Origin: VRUE01 sp963697695
GTDB lineage: Bacteria > Actinomycetota > Thermoleophilia > Solirubrobacterales > 70-9
Length of the DNA: 64,000 nucleotides
NCBI GenBank assembly: GCA_963697695.1
Contig: OY969094.1
Location: 806,001 to 870,000, forward strand
Reading direction: 5' to 3'
Positions 57,888 to 64,000 of the stretch are shown here, piece after piece. Each line of letters begins with the position of its first letter. Position 1 is the stretch's first letter. A model generated the notes under the pieces. It did not search any database and had not been told where the DNA came from. It was given only the letters and a program-made list of their open reading frames with translations. The position numbers were made by a program, and so were the translations under genes.

Positions 57888-59071
57888 TGCGCTTCCTGTG
57901 CCGCCAGCACCTCCAGGGCGCGGTCGACCGCCTCGTCGGGCGCCGTCCTCGGCAGGTCGCGTGCCTTGACGTCCGGCTCGATCCCGCGTCCGGCCAGGTT
58001 GTCGCCATCGGGAGTGAAGTACTCGCCGATCGTCAGCTTCAGGGCACCGCCGTTGGAGAGGCCGACCTCCTGCTGGAAGACGCCCTTGCCGTAGGAGCGG
58101 GTGCCGACCACCTTGGCGCCGGCATTGTCAGCCAGAGCCGCAGTGAGGATCTCGGCCGCCGAGGCGGTGTTGCGGTCGATCAGGACCACGATCGGCCGGG
58201 CCGGCAGGTTCTCGCCGACGGTCTTGTAGACGGTGTGGCCCTGGGTGCGCGAGTCGGTCGTCACCACGACCTCGTCCTCACGCAGGAAGACGCTCGCGGT
58301 CAGCACCGCCTCCTGCAGCAGGCCTCCGCCGTTGGCGCGCAGGTCGAGCACGATCCCCTCTGCCCCTTCCCGCTCGACCTTCTCGACGGCGCGGCGCAGG
58401 AAGGCATGAGCCCCTTCGCTGAAGGTGACGAGACGGACGTGGCCGACCTTGCGGCCGTCCACGGTCTCGACTTTGGTGCTGACGATCGGCAACGCCACCT
58501 CGGCCCGGGTAATGCGGAGCCGGCGGACCTTCCCCGCCGGCGGTGTCCGCAACCCGATCGTCACATCGGTCCCCTCCGGGCCCTTGATCTTCGCGGTCGA
58601 GATCTCGCTGTTCTCGCCGGCGATCGACTCGCCGTCAACGGAGACGATCAGGTCGCCGACCTCGATCCCGGCCCCCGCCGCCGGCGAGCCGTGAAAGACC
58701 CTGGAAACGCGCAGCCCGGGCGCGACTTCCGTAACGGTAAGGCCGATCCCCGAGAAGCGGCCGGAGATCGCTTCGTTGAAGTGCGCCAGCGCCGCCGGCG
58801 AGAAGTAGTCGCTGAAGCGGTCGCTGTATTGCCGCCGCAAGCCCCGGACCATGCCCTGCAGCGAAGAGTCGGTCAGCTCCCCGGCGTCGACCTCGCGGTA
58901 GTAGTTGTCTTCGATCAGCTCGGTCGCTTCGAGGTTGAGACCGGCGGTGCTGTCGACGAAGGGATCGCGGAGGAATTCGGGCAGCTTCGCCGGGTGCCCG
59001 CCGAGCCAGATCCCGGCGCAGAGCACGGCGACCAGGGCAACCACCAGGGCCGCGATACGGCTTGCCCTCAC
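57884..59071 (-). CDS. ctpA: S41 family C-terminal processing peptidase
   Basis: 395 aa. One N-terminal helix (IAALVVALVAVLCAGIWLGG) anchors it outside the membrane. PDZ domain (VSRVFHGSPAAGAGIEVGDL), then the Ser-Lys protease: catalytic Ser in RNTASAAEILTAAL and Lys in SYGKGVFQ. Cleaves C-terminal tails of envelope proteins; in the same operon as ftsEX. Confidence 0.94.
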   Translation of the reverse strand: MRASRIAALVVALVAVLCAGIWLGGHPAKLPEFLRDPFVDSTAGLNLEATELIEDNYYREVDAGELTDSSLQGMVRGLRRQYSDRFSDYFSPAALAHFNEAISGRFSGIGLTVTEVAPGLRVSRVFHGSPAAGAGIEVGDLIVSVDGESIAGENSEISTAKIKGPEGTDVTIGLRTPPAGKVRRLRITRAEVALPIVSTKVETVDGRKVGHVRLVTFSEGAHAFLRRAVEKVEREGAEGIVLDLRANGGGLLQEAVLTASVFLREDEVVVTTDSRTQGHTVYKTVGENLPARPIVVLIDRNTASAAEILTAALADNAGAKVVGTRSYGKGVFQQEVGLSNGGALKLTIGEYFTPDGDNLAGRGIEPDVKARDLPRTAPDEAVDRALEVLAAQEAQ

Positions 59072-59087
59072 CAGGAGGACCTCAGAT

Positions 59088-60005
59088 CTAAACCTTGAGG
59101 AAGCGGCGCAGGGTGACGCCTGAGCCGATCGCCGAGACCAGCACGGCGGCCCCGAAGAGGATCGCCACCAGCGCCGGGAAGGAGAGCGTGCTGTTGTTCT
59201 GCGCCGCCAGGAAGGAGAAGGTGCTGCTCAGCGGGTCGACGATCGTGATCTTGCCCAGCCACAGGATCAGTATGGCCACCACGCCTCCCGCGAAGCCGAC
59301 CACGACCCCCTCGATCATGAACGGCCAGCGAATGAACCAGCGGGTGGCGCCGACCAGGCGCATCACCTCCACCTCGCGGCGGCGGGTGTAGATCGAGAGG
59401 CGGATCGTGTTGCCGACCAGCATCAGCGAGGCGACGATCAGCAGCGCTGTGATCACGGTCAGCACGATCTTCAGCGCGCTGGTCACCTGCTCGATCTGCT
59501 GCGACTCCTGCTGGCGGTCGAAGACGTCCTGGATGATCGGCGAGATCGGCTGCGGCTTGCCGTTCGGGCCGGGCGGGGTGACCGCCGCACGGACCGCTTC
59601 GAGATGGGCAGCGTCGTCAGCCTTGATTTCGAAGTTGGCGGGCAACGGGTTGTCGTGCAGCTGCGCCAGCAGGTCTTCGCTCTTCGCCTTGCCGAGGTCG
59701 TCTTCGAGTTCTTTCAGCGCCGCCGCCTTGGTGATGAAGTTGACCGAGGAGACGTTGGGGATTTCCTCCAGCTCGCGCCCGAGGGCGGCGATTTCGCCTT
59801 TGGTCGCGTCGTCGTAGATCGCGACGCGGAACTCGAGGCTTTCGCGCACCTGGTCGCTCTTCGCCTGGGTCGTCTGGAAGATCGGGATCAGCACGCCGAG
59901 CAGGATCACGGTGGTGACCGTGGTGACGATCGCCGCCATGCTCGGCGCCGCGTTGCGGCGCAGCGCCCGGAATGCCTCCTGGATGAAGAAGAAGAGTCGT
60001 GACAT
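59088..60005 (-). CDS. ftsX: Cell-division permease-like protein FtsX
   Basis: 305 aa. N-terminal helix, extracellular domain (residues 50-150), and three C-terminal helices with the conserved MRLVGATRWFIRWPFMIEGV. FtsX relays FtsE ATPase activity to peptidoglycan hydrolases. ATG directly follows the ftsE stop. Confidence 0.95.
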   Translation of the reverse strand: MSRLFFFIQEAFRALRRNAAPSMAAIVTTVTTVILLGVLIPIFQTTQAKSDQVRESLEFRVAIYDDATKGEIAALGRELEEIPNVSSVNFITKAAALKELEDDLGKAKSEDLLAQLHDNPLPANFEIKADDAAHLEAVRAAVTPPGPNGKPQPISPIIQDVFDRQQESQQIEQVTSALKIVLTVITALLIVASLMLVGNTIRLSIYTRRREVEVMRLVGATRWFIRWPFMIEGVVVGFAGGVVAILILWLGKITIVDPLSSTFSFLAAQNNSTLSFPALVAILFGAAVLVSAIGSGVTLRRFLKV

Positions 60006-60848
60006 CTAGAAGAGTGAGTCGTGGGCGTCGTGGCCGTTGGTCTGGCCCTCGGGGCCGACGCCCATCTCGGCCCGCATGCGGACGCCGAACTCGGTCGTCG
60101 ACTCCTCGGTGTAGCCGCCGCTGACCTCGTCGCGGACGACGCGACCCTCGTATAGCTCGATCACGCGGCGGCGCATGTTGTCGACCATCTCCCGGTCATG
60201 GGTGACGACGACGACCGTCGTGCCGGTCTTGTTGATCCGGTAGAGCAGCTGCATCACGCCGATCGAGGTGACCGGGTCGAGGTTGCCGCTGGGCTCGTCG
60301 GCGAGCAGCAACGGCGGGTGGTTGACGAAAGCGCGGGCGATCGAGACGCGCTGCTGCTCACCGCCGGAAAGCTGGTCGGGATAGCTGTGCAGCTTGGTCG
60401 AGAGACCGACCAGGCGCAGCGTCTCCGGCACCTGGGTGCGAATCTGGGCACGGCTGGCACCGATCACCTGCAGCGCGTAGGCAACGTTGTCGTAGACGGT
60501 GCGGTCAGGCAGCAGCTTGAAGTCCTGGAAGACGGTGCCGATGTTGCGCCGCAGCTGCGGAATTTTCTTCTCGGGCAGGGCGCCGATGTCGCGGCCGGCG
60601 ATGCGAACCGCGCCTTCGGTCGCCTCCAGCTCGCGGATCAAGAGCTTGATCAGGGTCGACTTGCCGCACCCGGTCGGGCCGACCAGGAAGGCGAACTCGC
60701 CGCGGTTGATCGCCAGCGAGACCCGGTCGAGCGCCATGTGGCCGCCGGGGTAGACCTTGGTCGCATCGCGCAGCTCGATGATCGGCCGCCCACCGGGGCG
60801 CCGCTGCTGCGGCTCCTCGCCGCCCTTCTTCTTTCTCGCTCTAGCCAT
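60006..60848 (-). CDS. ftsE: Cell-division ATP-binding protein FtsE
   Basis: 280 aa. Walker A GPTGCGKSTLIK, signature LSGGEQQRVSIARAF, Walker B LLLADEPSGNLDP. About 20 residues at the N-terminus (RARKKKGGEEPQQRR) and a C-terminal tail of about 45 residues extend the family core. ATG 60848 with GGAGAAGG upstream. Starts the ftsE-ftsX-ctpA-rnr-smpB operon. Family B repeat lies upstream. Confidence 0.95.
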   Translation of the reverse strand: MARARKKKGGEEPQQRRPGGRPIIELRDATKVYPGGHMALDRVSLAINRGEFAFLVGPTGCGKSTLIKLLIRELEATEGAVRIAGRDIGALPEKKIPQLRRNIGTVFQDFKLLPDRTVYDNVAYALQVIGASRAQIRTQVPETLRLVGLSTKLHSYPDQLSGGEQQRVSIARAFVNHPPLLLADEPSGNLDPVTSIGVMQLLYRINKTGTTVVVVTHDREMVDNMRRRVIELYEGRVVRDEVSGGYTEESTTEFGVRMRAEMGVGPEGQTNGHDAHDSLF

Positions 60849-60975
60849 GCCGCGGGTCCTTCTCCGGATACAGGGTGACTCCTGCGCACCATGGAGCGCG
60901 CAATTCCCCGCCCAGCTCGAAGGTGAGCGGCAGCTTAGCAAGTTATTAGCAGTCCCTTATATCTCTCAAGGTCAA

Positions 60976-61030
60976 GGCACGTGCCACCTCTTATGCACCC
61001 ATAGGGGCACACAAGAGGTGCACGTCCAGG
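60976..61030 (-). repeat. Intergenic hairpin repeat, family B copy 2
   Basis: An 8-bp stem CACCTCTT/AAGAGGTG plus 5 outer pairs around the same GTGCCC-CTAT-GGGTGC core as copy 1. It sits about 10 bp after the stop of the NHL-repeat gene, again reading on the minus strand. Stem bases differ from copy 1 but pair. Confidence 0.7.
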
Positions 61031-61039
61031 GGAAGTGGA

Positions 61040-62815
61040 TCAGCCGCGCGCCTTGCAGTTGCGGCTGAGGATCGAGACGAGCGTCATCCCTCCGGCGAAG
61101 TCGAAGCTCGTGCGGGCGAGGGGGAAGACGACGCTGGGGAAGCCGGGAGGCGCCGGGCAGCCCGCGCTGAGGTAGCTGCGCCTCTTGCCGTTGGCGCTGA
61201 AGCGCCGTCGCAGGTTCATCCGCAACCCGGTGACGTAGCCCCAGTTGCCGGTGGCCTGCGGCAGCGAGGCCTCGAGCACGGTGCCGTAGGTGCCGCGGGA
61301 CTCGCTGATCAGGAAGGGGAGCACGTAGGAGGTCGGCACCGGCTGAGTCCCGTAGATGTGGGCGAGGATGACCTGCCTGCCCTGCATGCGGCCGTTGAAG
61401 GCGAGGACCTTCCCCTCGGAGGGGAAGGGCGACTGCTCCGGCAGCTTGACGTTTGCCGAGAAGTGACCTTCGCCGACGAGCGAGTCGCGACAGGCCTCCA
61501 GTGCGTTGACGGTGGTCGAGGGCTGGATGTCCCGCAGGCGGCAGCGGGGCAATCCGGCCGAGTCGAAGTGACCGTGGCGGTTGATCGCGATCGCGATCCG
61601 CCGCAGCTGCGGCGGATCGCCGCCGTCGGTGGAGATGATCTCGGCGTCGACGGCGATCCCCACCGGCGCCGCGCCGTGACGCGGCAATGCTCGTGGCGTC
61701 AGCTTGCCGTCGAAGCGCACCCTGACGTTCCGGCGCTGGACGATCTCCGAGGCCGAGGCGGCGGGACCCCCGCCCGACCTCGCGGCGGCCGTGAGAGGCG
61801 CGGTTCCGGAGTCCCCGGCCGGAGCCGGTGGCGCTTTGCAGGGCGGGGCCGGCACCGGTCCGGTCGTGTACGGACCGTAGGCGAAGACGTTCGACCGTTC
61901 GGTGTTGCCGGTCGTCACGTAGAGGTTCCCCGTGCCGGGTTGGACGGCCAGACCGGAGGGCTCGCCGTGGATCGGCGCGCAGGGCAGCCGCGAGAGAAAT
62001 TTGCCTTCTGCGTCGAACTCATAGATCGCCGCTTCCGGTTTTTCATAGCCGGGTTTGAGGTTGTCGGCGATCAGCAGGTGCTCGTTGTTCGGGTCGACGG
62101 TCAGGCCGGCATTGGCGAGCGAGACGAATTTGCCGGCGGTGGAGCCTTTGATCGTGCGCGCCGGCTGCAGCGGGTCGCTCGCCGGTTCGTAGACCTTGAC
62201 GGTGTCATCGACAGCGTCCGGCACGTAGACCTTTTTGCCTGCCGGGTCGACCGCGACGCCGTAGCCGTCGACGAGGCTGCCGAGACCGATCTGAAGGACC
62301 GGCGTTCCGGACGGTTCGTAGACGGCGACGTAGGTGCGGCGGTTGACGTAGACCCTGCCGGCGGCGTCGACCGCCACTCCCGTGGCATTGCCGGGATCGA
62401 ACAACTGAATGGTTGGCCGCAGCCGCACGACCCCCTGATGCCAGAAGCTGGCGTAGAGGTTGCCGGCGGAGTCGTGAGCGAGGGCGCAGGGACCTTCCGG
62501 CGGCACGTTCGGTGCGGCCGCAGCGGCGTTGATCGACGGCGGAAAGTACATGCCGGTTTCAGGCGAGAAGCGGTGGACTTCGTGGTGGTAGTAGTCGGAG
62601 ACGAAGAGCGTGCCGGCGCCGATGGCGAGGCCGCAGGCTCCTTCGACCTGCCCTTCCGCGTTGCCGGGAGGGATCAGGTTCCCCGGCGCCTCGCTGGTCT
62701 GCAGGAGCGCTGTTTTGAGCAGGGCCCTCTCCGCCTGCGCAGGAGCAACGCCGAGCGTGAGCGCCGTCGTCGCCACCAGGAGCAGGCAACCCAGCCTCCT
62801 CGCCTTCGCCGTCAT
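61040..62815 (-). CDS. Secreted NHL-repeat protein
   Basis: 591 aa. Signal peptide (LLLVATTALTLGVAPAQA), then NHL-type six-blade propeller repeats (CGLAIGAGTLFVSDYYHHEVHRF, GVAVDAAGRVYVN, GVAVDPAGKKVYVPD, GLTVDPNNEHLLIADN, GLAVQPGTGNLYVTTG), then a beta-rich C-terminal domain. ATG 62815 overlaps the stop of the upstream gene (ATGA). Likely exported binding protein; partner is the upstream gene. Confidence 0.85.
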   Translation of the reverse strand: MTAKARRLGCLLLVATTALTLGVAPAQAERALLKTALLQTSEAPGNLIPPGNAEGQVEGACGLAIGAGTLFVSDYYHHEVHRFSPETGMYFPPSINAAAAAPNVPPEGPCALAHDSAGNLYASFWHQGVVRLRPTIQLFDPGNATGVAVDAAGRVYVNRRTYVAVYEPSGTPVLQIGLGSLVDGYGVAVDPAGKKVYVPDAVDDTVKVYEPASDPLQPARTIKGSTAGKFVSLANAGLTVDPNNEHLLIADNLKPGYEKPEAAIYEFDAEGKFLSRLPCAPIHGEPSGLAVQPGTGNLYVTTGNTERSNVFAYGPYTTGPVPAPPCKAPPAPAGDSGTAPLTAAARSGGGPAASASEIVQRRNVRVRFDGKLTPRALPRHGAAPVGIAVDAEIISTDGGDPPQLRRIAIAINRHGHFDSAGLPRCRLRDIQPSTTVNALEACRDSLVGEGHFSANVKLPEQSPFPSEGKVLAFNGRMQGRQVILAHIYGTQPVPTSYVLPFLISESRGTYGTVLEASLPQATGNWGYVTGLRMNLRRRFSANGKRRSYLSAGCPAPPGFPSVVFPLARTSFDFAGGMTLVSILSRNCKARG

Positions 62816-64000
62816 CTCCTCCCCCCTTTCTTCTTTCCGCAGCGCGCTTTCAGGGTGGGATGAGCGCGCCAGCCGCGATTGCTGTGCCCGAGCAGCCTCG
62901 CATTGCCAGGCAACGGGTTGCGGCAGAGGTTCTCCGCATTGACGAGGATGCCGCGTTTGCCGGCGTTCATCGCCAGCACGAACCTGGTCACCGGCGCGTC
63001 CGGAAGCGTCGGGAAGGTGCCGCGAATCCCGCCTTTGACCGAGTCGATTTTGCCCACGAGGTCGATCTCGATGCCCTGGCCACGCAGGGCGAAGACGAGA
63101 TCGGGAAGGGTGTTGTCGGAGGAACGCAGGTAGGCCGGTCCGGTCATCGGCGCATCGAGCAGCGGCGTGTCGACCCGGACGTGGCCGTAGACCGAGGCCC
63201 GCGGGCAGTTGTCGGCGGCGAACTGCGGTTTCGTGCAGATCGTGCCGATGTGATCCTGTTCGAGGAAGAGCGACGGCGGCAGCGTCACCTGCGCGGCGGC
63301 GATGTTGGCGTTGCGCTGCCGCGGTCGCACCACCACCCGCAGCGACGGGTAATCGCCGCGCCTGGTTCCTCCCTTGGCCCGCAGCGAGATCCTCGGCTTG
63401 AAGCCGAGCGCCGAGCAGTTGAAGGCCTGGAAGGGAGCGGTGGCGGTGGCGAGGGTGTCGTCGCTGCGGTCGTCGTAGCGCTGGCCGGCGCCGTTCAGAG
63501 CCGAGACGATCGAGAAGGGAGCGCAACTGGTCGGGTTGATCGTGACGTTCGGCCTGTCGATGTAGACACGCACGTCACGCAGGTGAATCGGGATGCCGTC
63601 GACGATGTGGGGGATCGGATCGGTGCCGGTGGCGTCGATCGAGACCTGCGCGGTCTGGGGGTCGACGCGAATCGCCGAACGGACGATCACCACCCCGAGG
63701 TCGAAGGGACCGACGAGAGCGGAGTTGACCGCGACGACAGAGAAGGAGGAGCCCCGGTAGGGACCGGCCAGGTAGAGCTTGCCCGGGGCATAGGAGAGCA
63801 CCGAGCCGACGCCGTAGCCGGAGAAGGTGCGGCCGATCAGGCTCGCTGCCGGACAGGAGGGATTGTCGCGCTCGGCAACGCCCGAGCGGCTCCGCGCCGC
63901 CTCGATCGCGGCGTCCGGGCAGTAGGGGATGCCGGCGATCTTGCCGAGCAGGCCCGGGGGCAATTGAGCCGAGTAGGAGACGATCTCCTGCTCGGTGACC
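62812..64000 (-). CDS. Large secreted repeat protein, 5' end beyond window
   Basis: The frame is open to the window edge (base 64000), so the N-terminus is missing. The visible part carries PPGLLGKIAGIPYC, CPAASLIGRTF, FDLGVVIVRSAIRVDP and IGTICTKPQFAADNCP, all matching the gene at 36772. Ends with a basic tail (RCGKKKGGRR). Translationally coupled to the NHL-repeat gene downstream (4-bp overlap). Confidence 0.85.
   Translation of the reverse strand, partial: VTEQEIVSYSAQLPPGLLGKIAGIPYCPDAAIEAARSRSGVAERDNPSCPAASLIGRTFSGYGVGSVLSYAPGKLYLAGPYRGSSFSVVAVNSALVGPFDLGVVIVRSAIRVDPQTAQVSIDATGTDPIPHIVDGIPIHLRDVRVYIDRPNVTINPTSCAPFSIVSALNGAGQRYDDRSDDTLATATAPFQAFNCSALGFKPRISLRAKGGTRRGDYPSLRVVVRPRQRNANIAAAQVTLPPSLFLEQDHIGTICTKPQFAADNCPRASVYGHVRVDTPLLDAPMTGPAYLRSSDNTLPDLVFALRGQGIEIDLVGKIDSVKGGIRGTFPTLPDAPVTRFVLAMNAGKRGILVNAENLCRNPLPGNARLLGHSNRGWRAHPTLKARCGKKKGGRR

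Noticed and set aside
1..64000. CRISPR arrays, rRNA operons, prophage and complete tRNA genes
   Set aside because: No regularly spaced repeats, rRNA signatures or phage structural genes were seen; the only tRNA-like sequence is fragmentary, apart from the tmRNA.

Overview
The window is a high-GC chromosomal segment from an actinobacterium. The uvrC-rapZ pair, ftsE-ftsX-ctpA-rnr-smpB-ssrA neighbourhood, Tad-type pilus genes, YWTD/NHL beta-propeller secreted proteins with lysine-rich tails and many leaderless genes together point to the Thermoleophilia (Solirubrobacter/Conexibacter relatives). That placement is an inference from gene content, not a database result.

Layout. 0-5.7 kb: an ABC-2 exporter (permease cut by the window edge), rapZ-uvrC, an enoyl-CoA hydratase and a cupredoxin lipoprotein. 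5.7-9.8 kb: small accessory genes, including a 1.2 kb insert holding a HEPN-motif protein and tRNA-like fragments, bounded by an intact maoC and a frameshifted duplicate of its 3' end. 9.4-14.6 kb: two toxin-antitoxin pairs interleaved with Tad/TadE genes, including a protein joining a pilin-like N-terminus to two peptidoglycan hydrolase domains. 14.6-29.5 kb: a phosphate/polyphosphate region (pit, DUF47, ppk1, PHP-glycosyltransferase, two half-CHAD proteins, ppx, phoU, pstBACS and PhoB-type regulators). PHO-box-like 11-bp repeats lie ahead of pstS, the PHP-GT/ppk unit and a regulator gene. 29.7-31.8 kb: uppP and an HD-domain protein. 31.9-34.75 kb: an Rpf-like muralytic gene cut off from its upstream region by a 2.3 kb IS1595-like element carrying five small genes and a strongly structured RNA. 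34.8-46.4 kb: a methyltransferase, purU, and a run of secreted surface proteins ending in a PEBP pseudogene. 46.4-52.3 kb: P450, ABC-F, OsmC, metallo-beta-lactamase-fold, DUF1697 and peroxiredoxin-like genes. 52.3-60.9 kb: ssrA (tmRNA) with smpB, rnr, ctpA, ftsX and ftsE. 61-64 kb: a second secreted-protein pair related to the one at 36.8-43.6 kb.

How genes work together. The phosphate block couples high-affinity uptake (Pst), low-affinity uptake (Pit/DUF47), polyphosphate synthesis (Ppk1), hydrolysis (Ppx) and binding (CHAD). tmRNA, SmpB and RNase R form the ribosome-rescue and decay pathway; FtsEX and the S41 protease act in envelope processing.

Two intergenic repeat families (two copies each) lie directly 3' of minus-strand genes and keep their pairing through compensatory changes. 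They, and the 145-nt RNA in the IS-like element, are the most likely undescribed features. All assignments come from reading the sequence; no homology search or folding program was run.
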